Positions 1 through 9,245 of a DNA stretch of 64,000 nucleotides are shown here, piece after piece. The position numbers were made by a program, and so were the translations under genes. A model generated the notes under the pieces. The model had not been told where the DNA came from and searched no databases. It was given only the letters and a program-made list of their open reading frames with translations. Numbering within the stretch: the stretch's first letter is position 1; each line of letters starts with the position of its first letter. The DNA is from Paraburkholderia ferrariae NBRC 106233. GTDB taxonomy: Bacteria > Pseudomonadota > Gammaproteobacteria > Burkholderiales > Burkholderiaceae. Where the stretch lies: positions 310,001 to 374,000 of the forward strand of contig NZ_BAYB01000004.1 in the NCBI RefSeq assembly GCF_000685035.1, in the 5' to 3' direction.

Positions 1-1559
1 CACGCATTGCCCGAAAGGCGCTTATAGTCCGACAATCTGAATAGGGCAACGGTCGCCTTCAGATCACGCCCCTGTTCCTCCAGTGACTGCGCGGCGGCCG
101 CCGCTTCTTCGACGAGCGCGGCGTTCTGCTGGGTCACTTCGTCCATCTGCGTGACCGCCAGCGCCACCTGCTCAATACCGGTTTGTTGTTCCGCTGAAGC
201 GGCGGATATCTCGCCCATAATATCTGTCACGCGCCGCACGCTCGTGTCGATCTCATTCATCCGTTGGCCGGCCTCCCCAACCAGCAAACCTCCGGCACGT
301 ACACGTTCTGCGGACGTTTCAATCAAATCCCTGATTTCCTTTGCCGCAGACGACGAGCGTTGTGCAAGCGTGCGCACTTCCCCCGCGACCACGGCAAATC
401 CGCGACCCTGTTCTCCGGCCCGGGCAGCTTCAACCGCTGCATTGAGCGCGAGGATGTTGGTCTGGAATGCAATCCCTTCGATGATCGCGATGATGTCCCC
501 AATCCTTTCCGAACGCTGACTGATTTCGGCCATCGTGGCGACAACGCGGCTTACGACTTCGTTGCCCCGCTCGGCCGTGCAGGCAGCGGTCACCGCAAGC
601 ATACCAGCCTGCCGCGCATTGTCAGTGTTCTGCCTCACCGTGCCAGTCAACTGTTCCATGCTGGCCGCCGTCTCTTCGAGCGACGCGGCCTGTTGCTCCG
701 TCCGCTGCGACAGGTTGAGATTGCCGGATGCAATCTGGCTCGATGCCGTACCGATACTTTCGGCGCCGGTGCGAATGCGCTGAACGATGCACGCCAATGA
801 GCGGCTCATCGCGAGGATGGATTCCATCAGTTCGCCAAATTCGTCGACTCGGGTTACCGTCAGATCCGCACTCAGATCACCTTGCGCGATTTTCGCCGCG
901 AGGTGATTGACTTCGAGCAAAGGCTTGCGGATTGACCGGATCAGTGCAGCAGCACCGGTCAGTACGCTCAGCGCGAGGACCACAATCAGTATCGCGGTCG
1001 TCGCAACAATGATGTATCGCTGACGTTCGAAATCTGCCTGGGCCGTCGCCAGTTGCTGCTCCTGCAGTTCAACGAACGTCCTGATCGCCTTACCGTAGGC
1101 AGTCTGAACCGGCATGTATTCCTCGTTCAACATGGCAAGCGCCGCAGGCTTCCGGGCCTCATTGGATCGCATTGCCACGATCCTGTCGCGGGTCGCCAGG
1201 ACCTGATTGCGCAACCCTGCAATAGCATCGAGCTGCTTCCGGTCAGCGGGGGTGTGCGCCAGGACGGCTATCGTCTTCTGCACCACTGCGATCTGGGAAA
1301 TCGTCGCGGCATTATCCTTGCTGAAGAAATCCGATAAAGCGGGATCGGCGCTAATAATCATCGCCTGCGTGCGCAATGCCGCGATATCCGCGAGTTTCGA
1401 CCAGGCGTAGGCAGCAGTCACTTTTCCAGACAGCATCTTCAGCGAGGTGTCCCGTTGCGCCTCCATGCTCGCGAACCGCCACATCGACAAGCCAACGATG
1501 CCGAAAATCAGCACAAGCAGCAACGCAGTTGAAATCCAGAGTTTGGTGGCGAGTTTCAT
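1..1559 (-). CDS. Methyl-accepting chemotaxis protein (C-terminus outside window)
   Basis: Inner-membrane chemoreceptor that would pass ligand binding to the CheA/CheW array. The ATG at 1559 opens a chain with a membrane segment at about residues 8-28, a periplasmic four-helix-type domain, a second membrane segment near residues 180-205, a HAMP domain, and the cytoplasmic hairpin. The hairpin tip is clear around 400-520 on the plus strand and reads as the family signature [19 protein letters not shown] followed by [18 protein letters not shown]. About 519 residues are visible, and the gene runs off the left edge close to its expected end. It is transcribed in the same direction as the lig operon but lies 63 bp beyond its last gene, so a role in taxis toward the same aromatic acids is possible but only inferred. 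Confidence 0.95.
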   Translation of the reverse strand, partial: MKLATKLWISTALLLVLIFGIVGLSMWRFASMEAQRDTSLKMLSGKVTAAYAWSKLADIAALRTQAMIISADPALSDFFSKDNAATISQIAVVQKTIAVLAHTPADRKQLDAIAGLRNQVLATRDRIVAMRSNEARKPAALAMLNEEYMPVQTAYGKAIRTFVELQEQQLATAQADFERQRYIIVATTAILIVVLALSVLTGAAALIRSIRKPLLEVNHLAAKIAQGDLSADLTVTRVDEFGELMESILAMSRSLACIVQRIRTGAESIGTASSQIASGNLNLSQRTEQQAASLEETAASMEQLTGTVRQNTDNARQAGMLAVTAACTAERGNEVVSRVVATMAEISQRSERIGDIIAIIEGIAFQTNILALNAAVEAARAGEQGRGFAVVAGEVRTLAQRSSSAAKEIRDLIETSAERVRAGGLLVGEAGQRMNEIDTSVRRVTDIMGEISAASAEQQTGIEQVALAVTQMDEVTQQNAALVEEAAAAAQSLEEQGRDLKATVALFRLSDYKRLSGNA

Positions 1560-1622
1560 GCAACCTTGATCTATGAGTTATCGCGATAGGGGCAACAGGG
1601 TTTCAGCAAGGTCCGCCTTTTG

Positions 1623-2312
1623 TCATGCCGGCTCCATGCCGTGACGAAGCTTGGTGGGGGCGGTCGCAGGGGAGGCCAGAAATGAGAGCAATGCCCTCGA
1701 GGCATCTCTTTGTCGGGATGCCGTGCATATGGCGGCCGCAAAGGTAGTGATGATTTGCACTTCCGGGGGCAAAGAACCGACGACATCGATGCCCGGCAGG
1801 TGCATCAACTCGCTCAATTGCTGGAAGCCGAGCTCGACATCCCCGCGCGCGACGAGCGCGCCGACCGGAATACCTGGAGGCGCCTGCACGATGTGCGGCG
1901 CAATGGTCTTGGCGATGCCCCAGTGTTCGAACAGGCGACTCAGGTGTGAACCGCTCGGACCCGTCGAATACCCGATACTACGCGCGGCCAGAATGGCGTC
2001 GCGCAGCGCGGCTTCAGTGCCGATCTCGGGCCGCGGCGCGCCTGCTGCTACCGCAATCGCCACGCCCGAACGGACCAGGTCGACCCGACTGGCCGGATCG
2101 ATCCGGCCGGCTGCGGCAAGCGGGTCGAGCGCGTCGGCCGCAAGCACGACGATATCGAACGGCTCACCTTCCTGGACTCGCCGGGCAGCGGCGACGCCGC
2201 CAACCGACTCGATGGCCACCAGCCGCGCCGATAGCCGCCCGTATTCTTCGACCAGCTCGGCCAGCACCTGGCGCGTGGCCATCGAAGAGATGCCGGTGAT
2301 CTGCCCACTCAT
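1623..2312 (-). CDS. ModA/PBP2-fold substrate-binding-like protein without signal peptide
   Basis: About 229 residues with the type 2 periplasmic binding protein fold of the molybdate-binding (ModA-like) group. The middle of the chain has the usual STGPSGSHLSRLFEHWGI-type hinge segment, and the C-terminus ends in an ASRALLSFLASP-like helix. No hydrophobic leader or lipobox is present, since the chain starts MSGQITGISSMATRQ, so it is probably cytosolic unless the start is wrong. It starts 14 bp after ligK and is the last gene of the operon. Similar leaderless proteins accompany aldolase/hydratase genes of the protocatechuate 4,5-cleavage route. Its role is unknown; ligand sensing or an isomerase-like job are guesses. 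Confidence 0.75.
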   Translation of the reverse strand: MSGQITGISSMATRQVLAELVEEYGRLSARLVAIESVGGVAAARRVQEGEPFDIVVLAADALDPLAAAGRIDPASRVDLVRSGVAIAVAAGAPRPEIGTEAALRDAILAARSIGYSTGPSGSHLSRLFEHWGIAKTIAPHIVQAPPGIPVGALVARGDVELGFQQLSELMHLPGIDVVGSLPPEVQIITTFAAAICTASRQRDASRALLSFLASPATAPTKLRHGMEPA

Positions 2313-2326
2313 GGTTTCTCTGCCTT

Positions 2327-3010
2327 TCAGTCGATATAGCGCAGGCCGGCCTGTTGCAATGGCTCTCGCATGTTGTACATATCCAGGCCGAGCACGCAGG
2401 CGGCCAGCTTGGCGCGCTTCTCGCCTTCGTTGGCCTCACGCGCGGCTGCTTTCTCGAGCACCTGCGCCGCCAATGCTGCGGGCACCACGACCACACCATC
2501 GTCATCCGCGACGACGACATCTCCCGGATTCACCAGCGCCCCGGCGCAAACGACGGGAATGTTCACGGATCCGAGCGTCGCCTTGACCGTCCCTTTGGAA
2601 GAGATCGCCTTGCTCCATACCGGGAAGTTCATCTGCGCCAGCACGCGCACGTCGCGCACGCCTGCGTCGATGATGAGCCCTTGCGCGCCGCGCGCCTTGA
2701 AGCTGGTCGCCAGCAGGTCGCCGAAAAAACCGTCGGTGGAATCAGCCGTGACCGCGGCAACCACGATGTCGCCCGGCTGGATCTGCTCCGCTGCGACGTG
2801 CAGCATCCAGTTGTCGCCCGGCTGGAGCAGGACCGTGACAACCGTGCCGCTCGCCTGTGCGCCGCTATAGATCGGACGCATATAGGGCTTCATCAGTCCA
2901 GTACGTCCCATTGCCTCGTGTACTGTCGCAGTCCCGAGAGCACTGAGCTTCGCGGCGACGTCGCCGTCTGCCCGCTGAATGTTGCGATACACCACTCCAA
3001 GTTCATACAT
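2327..3010 (-). CDS. ligK: 4-carboxy-4-hydroxy-2-oxoadipate aldolase / oxaloacetate decarboxylase
   Basis: Class II, metal-dependent aldolase that splits 4-carboxy-4-hydroxy-2-oxoadipate into pyruvate and oxaloacetate, the last step of protocatechuate/gallate 4,5-cleavage. The 227-residue chain matches the HMG/CHA aldolase (RraA-like) family in length. It carries the [14 protein letters not shown] start, the central [11 protein letters not shown] loop and the [14 protein letters not shown] segment, whose Arg-Asp pair belongs to the active site. ATG 3010 is preferred over the upstream TTG because it lies two bases after the ligJ stop, so translation is probably coupled. Assignment to this aldolase rather than another RraA relative rests on the adjoining ligJ. 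Confidence 0.9.
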   Translation of the reverse strand: MYELGVVYRNIQRADGDVAAKLSALGTATVHEAMGRTGLMKPYMRPIYSGAQASGTVVTVLLQPGDNWMLHVAAEQIQPGDIVVAAVTADSTDGFFGDLLATSFKARGAQGLIIDAGVRDVRVLAQMNFPVWSKAISSKGTVKATLGSVNIPVVCAGALVNPGDVVVADDDGVVVVPAALAAQVLEKAAAREANEGEKRAKLAACVLGLDMYNMREPLQQAGLRYID

Positions 3011-3012
3011 GA

Positions 3013-4038
3013 TCAATGCCCTTTCACTTTCAATGCTGCATCCAGACGCGGGTAGACACGTCGCGCGTTACCCTCGTAAATCTTGTACCGTTCATCTGCA
3101 TCGATGTGCGCCGCCTCGATATAGCGCTTCGTGTCGTCGAAGTAGTCGCCGGTCTCCGGGTCGATGCCACGCACCGCGCCAATCATCTCGCTGGCAAACA
3201 GGATGTTGTCCACGGGAATCACGCGCGTAAGCAGGTCGATGCCCGGCTGGTGATAGACGCACGTATCGAAGAAGACGTTGTTGAGCAGATGCTCGGTCAG
3301 TAGCGGCTTCTTCAGCTCCTGGGCGAGCCCGCGAAAGCGACCCCAGTGGTACGGCACAGCGCCGCCGCCATGTGGGATCACAAAGCGCAAGGTTGGGAAG
3401 TCGCGGAACAGGTCCGACGTCAGGCATTGCATGAAGGCAGTCGTGTCCGCGTTCAGGTAATGTGCGCCAGTGGTGTGGAAGCATGCGTTGCAGCTCGTGC
3501 TCACGTGAATCATGGCGGGAATGTCGTACTCGACCATCTTCTCGTAGATCGGGTACCAGTAGCGGTCGGACAGTGGCGGGCTGGCCCAGTGGCCGCCCGA
3601 CGGGTCCGGATTCAGATTGATCGCGACGTTGCCGTACTGTTCGACACACTTCATCAGTTCGGGAATGCAAGTGGCGATGTCCACGCCCGGGCTCTGAGGA
3701 AGCATCGCAGCCGGAATGAAATGATCCGGAAAGAGCTGGCTCACCCGGTAGCAGAGTTCGTTACAGATGGCGGCCCACGTGCTCGATATTTCGAAGTCGC
3801 CAATGTGATGTGCCATGAAGCTCGCACGCGGGCTGAAAATGGTCAGATCAAGGCCGCGCTCGCGCATCAAACGCAACTGGTTGCTTTCGATCGACTCGCG
3901 CAACTCGTCGTCGCCGATGTGCAATTCGGACGCCTTCGGCGCCTCGGACGGATTTGTGGTGCCAGCAATCTGGCGCTTGCGCCACGTCTCCAGCGCCTTC
4001 GGCGCGGTGGTGTAGTGGCCGTGAATGTCGATGATCAT
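3013..4038 (-). CDS. ligJ: 4-oxalomesaconate hydratase (amidohydrolase family)
   Basis: Adds water to 4-oxalomesaconate to give 4-carboxy-4-hydroxy-2-oxoadipate, the substrate of the next gene. The 341-residue chain is the usual size for LigJ. It opens with [19 protein letters not shown], in which HxH is the first metal-binding pair. It also has an [19 protein letters not shown] segment near residue 180, the [19 protein letters not shown] metal/active-site loop and a late [14 protein letters not shown] stretch. All of these are hallmarks of the amidohydrolase (COG2159) hydratase group. Its stop nearly touches the ligK start. The call is strengthened by ligI and ligK in the same operon. Confidence 0.93.
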   Translation of the reverse strand: MIIDIHGHYTTAPKALETWRKRQIAGTTNPSEAPKASELHIGDDELRESIESNQLRLMRERGLDLTIFSPRASFMAHHIGDFEISSTWAAICNELCYRVSQLFPDHFIPAAMLPQSPGVDIATCIPELMKCVEQYGNVAINLNPDPSGGHWASPPLSDRYWYPIYEKMVEYDIPAMIHVSTSCNACFHTTGAHYLNADTTAFMQCLTSDLFRDFPTLRFVIPHGGGAVPYHWGRFRGLAQELKKPLLTEHLLNNVFFDTCVYHQPGIDLLTRVIPVDNILFASEMIGAVRGIDPETGDYFDDTKRYIEAAHIDADERYKIYEGNARRVYPRLDAALKVKGH

Positions 4039-4139
4039 CGTCGCTCCAAAAAACTGGTTGAGTTACCGGCGCGATGGTGCGAATGACATGCGCGCCGACT
4101 TCGTTAACGAACCTTTTTCGGCTGCAGATTCGCCTCGCC

Positions 4140-5237
4140 CTAAAACGTATGCTGCATGCCGACACCGTATGTACTGCCCGACGGATTGGCCGTCAGCTTG
4201 TCGTAGGAATAGACCACGTACACATACGTGCGCTTGGACAGAATGTAGTCATATGCAATGGAGCCGGTGTTGCGTACGTTGCTATGGTTCAGCGGTGCGC
4301 TCTTCTTCGTGCGCGCCCATTCGGCAAGGATCATGTTCGACGGTGACAACGGTACGGAAACCCCTAGCTCATACGTATGCGAACCGGTCTCAACGTCGTT
4401 GTTACTTGTCATCTGCGCAGCCCCATAGACCTTGACGATCTTTGCATCGTACGCAGCGCCTGCGAGATACAGATACTGACCGCTCGACGGCGCGACCACC
4501 GCCGCTCGTACACGCTGCGCCGAGAACACCGCCGTGAGCGGCCCGTTTGCATAGGTCAGATGCAAACCGATGTTGTCCTTCCCCTGTTGACCCGTGGTGG
4601 TGCTCACGCCATAGATCGCAGTGCCCGTGAGGCCGCCGTAGCTAGGCGAAACATACGTGATGGCGTTCTGCCAGACTGTGTCGCCGATCTGCGTATTGCT
4701 GTAGCTCGCCGTGTACGACTGCACGATCAACGGCGAAAACACCACCGATCCACCGAACGGATTGACGAAGATCTGGTTGAAATAAGTTGGATTGGTCTGC
4801 TCTCCGAACTTGAACGTGCCGTATGCACCGGTCAGGCCAACATACGCATTGCGGGAAAACAGGCCATCCGTCGTGTTGCGTCCCATCTGCCCTGTGTTCG
4901 GCCTGAAAAAACTTTCGAGCGCGAAGAACACCGCATTGCCACCGCCAATGTCTTCCCGGCCACGCATGCCCCAGAACGACGTTGTCATCCCACCGCCGCC
5001 TAGCTGTACCGTGCTGGCTCGCGTGGTGCTCAGTTTGGAATTGTCGAGATACATACCGATCAGTCCATACAACTGAACCGCGGAGCCTGACATCGTCGCT
5101 GCGCCGGCCGCTACCTGCGAATCGTCGGCGTACGCGACAGGCGCGACGAGCCCGCCGGCCGCGAGCAGTGCGGCGCCCAGGCATGCCGCATGGAGTTTCA
5201 AGGGTGTGCTGGTGCCGCTGTTTTTTACTGACATCAT
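4140..5237 (-). CDS. Gram-negative porin (OmpC-like, Burkholderia type)
   Basis: Outer-membrane diffusion channel of the 16-strand trimeric porin family common in Burkholderia. The 365-residue precursor has a long leader with a charged start, a hydrophobic LGAALLAAGGLVAPVAYA core and cleavage after YA. The mature chain begins near SAVQLYGLIGMYLDN and ends GVGMQHTF, with the terminal phenylalanine recognised by the Bam machinery. Alternating aromatic beta-strand patterns run throughout. It lies between the transporter and ligJ in the same orientation, so it likely admits the pathway's acidic substrate across the outer membrane; that specificity is inferred from position only. Confidence 0.93.
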   Translation of the reverse strand: MMSVKNSGTSTPLKLHAACLGAALLAAGGLVAPVAYADDSQVAAGAATMSGSAVQLYGLIGMYLDNSKLSTTRASTVQLGGGGMTTSFWGMRGREDIGGGNAVFFALESFFRPNTGQMGRNTTDGLFSRNAYVGLTGAYGTFKFGEQTNPTYFNQIFVNPFGGSVVFSPLIVQSYTASYSNTQIGDTVWQNAITYVSPSYGGLTGTAIYGVSTTTGQQGKDNIGLHLTYANGPLTAVFSAQRVRAAVVAPSSGQYLYLAGAAYDAKIVKVYGAAQMTSNNDVETGSHTYELGVSVPLSPSNMILAEWARTKKSAPLNHSNVRNTGSIAYDYILSKRTYVYVVYSYDKLTANPSGSTYGVGMQHTF

Positions 5238-5347
5238 GTTTCGTCTCCAAACCAGGTTGTTGTTTTATGCGCGAACGCTTCCCGCTGCGCGCACCGGTGG
5301 CGCACGCAGACAGAAATACACGAGGGCTTTTCTCGCGGGCTAGCCGG

Positions 5348-6652
5348 TCATTCGGTGTGACGGCGTGACATTTCGGCGTTCAGTTTCGAACGGTCAAGCT
5401 CGTGTTCCCATGCCGACACCACCAGGGTGGCGACGCCGTTGCCGATAGTGTTCGCGATCGCGAGTCCCGTTCCCATGAAGCGGTGAATGCCGAGAATCAG
5501 CACCATTCCGGACACGGGAATAATCGGGAACACCATCAATGTCGATGTCAGCATCACAAAGGCCGCGCCGGCCACACCGCTTGCGCCTTTCGACGTCAGC
5601 ATCGCCACGCCCACGAGCGTCAGTTGCTGCGTCAGGGTAAGTTCGATGTTGAAGGCCTGCGCGATGAACAGCACCGCCATCGTCAGGTAGATGTTGGTGC
5701 CGTCCAGATTGAATGAATAGCCGGCCGGAATCACGAGACCCACCACCGATTTCGAGCACCCGAGCCGTTCGAGTTTTTCGAGCATCCGCGGCAGCGCGGC
5801 CTCCGACGAACTTGTGCCGAGCACGATCAGGATTTCCTCGCGGATATAGCTCAGGAAACGCAGGATGCTGAAACCGAGTAAGCGGGAAATGATGCCGAGC
5901 ACCACCAGCACGAAGAAGGCGAGCGTCAGGTAGAACGTCCCGATCAGCTTGAGCAACGGCAGTACGGCGCCGATCCCAAAGGTGCCGACCGTGAACGCGA
6001 TAGATCCAAACGCGCCGATCGCTGCGACCTTCATGATGATGTGAACGATGCCGAAGAACGTCTGCGCAAAGCGGTCGATCATGCGAACCAGTGGCCGGCC
6101 ATATTCCCCCGTAGCCGCGAGCGCAGCGCCGAACAGCACGGAAATCAGTAGAATCTGCAGCACATTGCCACTGGAGAACGCACTAACCACGGTGTCGGGA
6201 ATGATGTGCATCAGAAAGTCGACCGTGTTCTGTTCATGGGCGGCAGTCGTGAATCCGGCGAGCGCTTTGGTATCGATGGTCGCGGGATTCAGATTGAAGC
6301 CGGCGCCGGGACGAAACAGATGTCCGGCCACGAGTCCGATTACGAGCGACAGCGTCGATACGATTTCGAAGTACAGCAGCGCCTTGCCGCCTACACGCCC
6401 GACCTTCTTGATGTCGCCCATTCCAGCCATGCCGGTGACGACGGTGCAGAAAATGATCGGGCCGATCACCATCTTGATCAGCTTGATGAAGGCGTCGCCG
6501 AGTGGCTTCATCTGCACGGCGAGCGACGGCGCGAAATGACCGAGCAGCACGCCGAGCAGGATCGCGAGTAAAACGTGGAAATACAGCGTGCGATAGAAGG
6601 GTTTCTTCTTCGCGCTGCGCGCGGGGGGCGTCATGACGGCACTGTCGTTCAT
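5348..6652 (-). CDS. Dicarboxylate/cation symporter of the DctA/GltP family, unusual substrate site
   Basis: Inner-membrane secondary transporter of 434 residues and the normal DctA topology. Family signatures are the first hairpin [12 protein letters not shown], the [10 protein letters not shown] helix and the second hairpin [14 protein letters not shown]. The C-terminal helix reads [19 protein letters not shown] where typical DctA has an SE(A/C)RALTN-type stretch. The arginine that normally pairs with the substrate's second carboxylate is therefore leucine here, and the preceding Asp is His. This argues against plain succinate/fumarate transport and for a different acid, plausibly the pyrone dicarboxylate or a tricarboxylic intermediate handled by the flanking lig genes. 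It is co-oriented with ligI upstream and the porin downstream, with gaps of 170 and 110 bp. Confidence 0.9.
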   Translation of the reverse strand: MNDSAVMTPPARSAKKKPFYRTLYFHVLLAILLGVLLGHFAPSLAVQMKPLGDAFIKLIKMVIGPIIFCTVVTGMAGMGDIKKVGRVGGKALLYFEIVSTLSLVIGLVAGHLFRPGAGFNLNPATIDTKALAGFTTAAHEQNTVDFLMHIIPDTVVSAFSSGNVLQILLISVLFGAALAATGEYGRPLVRMIDRFAQTFFGIVHIIMKVAAIGAFGSIAFTVGTFGIGAVLPLLKLIGTFYLTLAFFVLVVLGIISRLLGFSILRFLSYIREEILIVLGTSSSEAALPRMLEKLERLGCSKSVVGLVIPAGYSFNLDGTNIYLTMAVLFIAQAFNIELTLTQQLTLVGVAMLTSKGASGVAGAAFVMLTSTLMVFPIIPVSGMVLILGIHRFMGTGLAIANTIGNGVATLVVSAWEHELDRSKLNAEMSRRHTE

Positions 6653-6822
6653 GACGCTGCTCCCTGATCAGCCGAATCGGCCGCATTGGCCGCGTGGCGA
6701 TGCATATCGGTCATCGTTGTCTCCTGATTCGAATGGTGAGCGAAAAGCCGGTCGATTCCGGATTTCCGCCTGACTGCCATTCTTCGTGTGGCAGTTCAAA
6801 GTTTGTGAAGCAAACGGCTCGC

Positions 6823-7686
6823 TCAGAATCCGTAAAGCCGCGCCGGGTTGATGACGAGCAGTTGTTCGCGCAGCGCCGCGTTCGGGCAGAAGCGGAACAG
6901 CAGATCGACCAGTTCGCCGTCGTTTGGCATGTCCTTGCTGATGTTCGGATGCGGCCAGTCGGTACCCCAAAGCACGCGGTCGGGTGCGGCTTCGATCAGT
7001 GTGCGCGCGAACGGGATCGCATCGTCGAACGGACGGCGGCCTACGGACACGCGCTCGGCCCCGCACACTTTGACCCAGGCAAGCGGATTGCGCATCAGTT
7101 CCAGAAGCTGGCGGAACGGCTGCTGATCGACCCCGGCATCCGCGCGTACGCGACCCATGTGGTCGATCACGAACGGCACCTTGATACGCGCAATCCGTTC
7201 GGCGTATTGGAGGATGTCCTGTGCATCGAGATGCAGCACGACGTGCCAGCCGAGCCGCTCGATACGTTCGAGAACGCGGTCGAAAACGTCGAGATCGGGT
7301 GCGCCGCCCAGATGCGCGACGAAATTGAATCGCACGCCGCGCACGCCGCGCGCGTCGAGATCTGCCAACTGTTCGTCGGTGACGTCGCCGTCGACAATCG
7401 CGACGCCCCGATAGCGTCCGTTGCCGCGCGCAATCGCATCCAGCATCGCAGTGTTATCGGTGCCGTGGCAGCTTGCCTGGACGATCACGCCGCGGCTCGC
7501 GCCGAGAAAATCGTGCAGCGCAACAAGCCGCTCGAAAGGCGCGTCGGGCGGCGTATAGCTGCGGTCCGGCGCATATGGAAAGATTTCGGCGGGGCCGAAC
7601 ACGTGGCAGTGCGCATCGCAAGCACCGGCAGGCAGACGCTGGGTGGGTTGAACGGGGTGGGGATCGGGCGGCAGGCAGGATTTCAT
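6823..7686 (-). CDS. ligI: 2-pyrone-4,6-dicarboxylate hydrolase
   Basis: Amidohydrolase-superfamily lactonase that opens 2-pyrone-4,6-dicarboxylate to 4-oxalomesaconate. Diagnostic segments appear in order: ACDAHCHVFGPAE with the metal HxH near the N-terminus, VIVQASCHGTDN, VRFNFVAHLGG, PFVIDHMGRV and RVLWGTDWPHPN with the catalytic aspartate. The chain ends with an INPARLYGF tail. ATG 7686 gives about 287 residues, the family norm. An in-frame ATG at 7713 is possible, but longer starts run into the operator. It is the first gene of the minus-strand operon and faces the LysR gene, so the palindrome at 7791-7805 probably controls it. Confidence 0.93.
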   Translation of the reverse strand: MKSCLPPDPHPVQPTQRLPAGACDAHCHVFGPAEIFPYAPDRSYTPPDAPFERLVALHDFLGASRGVIVQASCHGTDNTAMLDAIARGNGRYRGVAIVDGDVTDEQLADLDARGVRGVRFNFVAHLGGAPDLDVFDRVLERIERLGWHVVLHLDAQDILQYAERIARIKVPFVIDHMGRVRADAGVDQQPFRQLLELMRNPLAWVKVCGAERVSVGRRPFDDAIPFARTLIEAAPDRVLWGTDWPHPNISKDMPNDGELVDLLFRFCPNAALREQLLVINPARLYGF

Positions 7687-7790
7687 GAGCGTCGTCTCAA
7701 TGTCAGACCGCATGGCGCGGCTTTCTATGGGTTGTATGCATTGTGGCCGCGACGATGGACCGATACAATCGCCATATTGAACTAGCTGAT

Positions 7791-7805
7791 ATGTGAATTT
7801 CACAT
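7791..7805. promoter_or_regulatory. LysR-type operator (perfect T-N11-A palindrome)
   Basis: ATGTGAATTTCACAT is a perfect inverted repeat with 7-bp arms around one central base. It contains the T-N11-A core expected of LysR-type binding sites. It lies 13 bp before the LysR start codon and about 105 bp before ligI, in the only intergenic gap between the divergent genes. Binding here would suit autoregulation plus activation of the lig operon. Confidence 0.8.
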
Positions 7806-7817
7806 AGGTTATCGACA

Positions 7818-8741
7818 ATGGACCTGAAGCAGCTCGAGGCATTCGTTCACGTCGCTGAACTCGGCAGCTTTACCCGTGCTGCGATTACGCTGGACTCGAA
7901 TCAGCCCGCCTTGAGCCGGCTGGTGCGGCATCTGGAAGTGGAATTGCGGCATACGCTGCTCGAGCGCACCGGCCGCGGCGTGACGCTGACGCCGGCCGGC
8001 CAGCGGATGCTCGCGCATGCGAAAGGTATCCTGCAGCAGGTGCAGCGGGCCTCGCAGGATCTGGACGAGTTACACGGCGCACCCGGTGGTCATTTCGCCA
8101 TCGGCATTACCCCCAGCTTTGCCAGGGTCGCCACGCATGAACTCGTGCGTGGCTTTCGGTCCTCCTTTCCCGGGGCGACTATCTCGGTGGCGCAAGGCTT
8201 GTCCACCTATCTGATCGAATGGCTGATGATGGGCCGCATCGACGTCGCTGTCCTGTACGACACATTCGATACGCCGCTGATCGACAAGCGAACCATTTTT
8301 ACTGAAGAACTGTTTCTGATCGGCCCGGACAATGGCGATACACTCACAGAGGCAGTAGGCGAGTCAACAACAACGATCGCGCTGCGGGAAATCGTGCGCT
8401 ACCCACTCATCATCCCGGGCCGCATGCACGCGATCAGACGGATGGTCGAGGCGGCTGCTGCGGAACAGGGCGTAAGATTGCGTATCGAGCTGGAGGTCGA
8501 CGCAGTGACCTCGATTCTCGATCTGGTCAGCGAGGGTATCGGCTATGCGGTGCTATCGCTCAATGCGACTAGCAGCGATGCGCTCAAGCGGCGCTTCCAG
8601 GTGATCCGCATTACCGAGCCGACGCTCTTCAGCCGCCTTGCAATCGCAACCAGTAGCAAGCACACGCTGTCACAACTTGCCATCCAGGCGATCGCAATGC
8701 TCGAGTCGAGAATATTGCCGCTCTACGGCACCGCTGCCTGA
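7818..8741 (+). CDS. LysR-family transcriptional regulator of the lig operon
   Basis: A 307-residue LysR-type activator of normal length. Residues 1-60 form the winged helix-turn-helix (MDLKQLEAFVHVAELGSF start, then NQPALSRLVRHLEVELRHTL). The rest is the two-lobed effector domain, including the GHFAIGITPSF hinge typical of the family. It is transcribed away from ligI across a 131-bp gap containing a perfect palindromic operator. By position it should sense a pathway intermediate and activate the six-gene operon; the ligand cannot be told from sequence. No strong Shine-Dalgarno is seen before ATG 7818, which may keep expression low. Confidence 0.93.
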   Translation: MDLKQLEAFVHVAELGSFTRAAITLDSNQPALSRLVRHLEVELRHTLLERTGRGVTLTPAGQRMLAHAKGILQQVQRASQDLDELHGAPGGHFAIGITPSFARVATHELVRGFRSSFPGATISVAQGLSTYLIEWLMMGRIDVAVLYDTFDTPLIDKRTIFTEELFLIGPDNGDTLTEAVGESTTTIALREIVRYPLIIPGRMHAIRRMVEAAAAEQGVRLRIELEVDAVTSILDLVSEGIGYAVLSLNATSSDALKRRFQVIRITEPTLFSRLAIATSSKHTLSQLAIQAIAMLESRILPLYGTAA

Positions 8742-8743
8742 CC

Positions 8744-9064
8744 GTGCGCTTACTTCGCACGTCCGCTCTCCTGGCCAACCCGACATCCCCGATCGCCGAA
8801 ATTCTCAACCTCGCCAAACTGCGTGTGTTCACAATCGTCGTCGAACACGGCGGCGCAAGCCGGGCAGCGTCACTGCTCTTTCGCGCGCAATCAGCCGTGA
8901 CGCGCTCCGTGCGGGAACTCCAAGAAACGCTCGGCGAACGGCTGCTGGAACGGCGGCCATCAAGCATGTTGCCCACCTCGGTTGTGGGGTGGCTATTGGG
9001 CATCGATCGCGTGCTCGCGATCGCCACGGCGACGACCAACGTGATCGGCAACGCTCGCGCTGTC
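8744..9064 (+). pseudogene. Truncated LysR-family regulator (DNA-binding domain only)
   Basis: Directly after the intact LysR gene, this frame encodes about 90 residues recognisable as a second LysR helix-turn-helix: LAKLRVFTIVVEHGGASRAA, then QSAVTRSVRELQETLGERLL and ERRPSSMLPTS. Homology fades after about residue 95, and the remaining open frame to 9346 has no effector-domain character. It is best read as the stump of a deleted regulator. It could in principle still be translated as a small DNA-binding protein, since the frame stays open. Confidence 0.7.
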
Positions 9065-9245
9065 AAAATGGGAGGGCATGTTCGACCAGCAGAAACCCGA
9101 CGCCTACGTGAGCGACCGTCACGCGCCGTCAGCCGGACCGGCGACAGTCTGGGCGTCCGAACATCCGCGTTGAGGTCGCGACACACATCACGGCGCTCCT
9201 TCACTTCATATTTTCATTTTCCACCCTCACTCGCAGAGAATCAGC

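Noticed and set aside
1651..3055. Long plus-strand frames (1651-2586 and 2354-3055)
   Set aside because: They are antisense shadows of ligK and the ModA-like gene, with Arg/Ser/Pro-rich composition and no family match.
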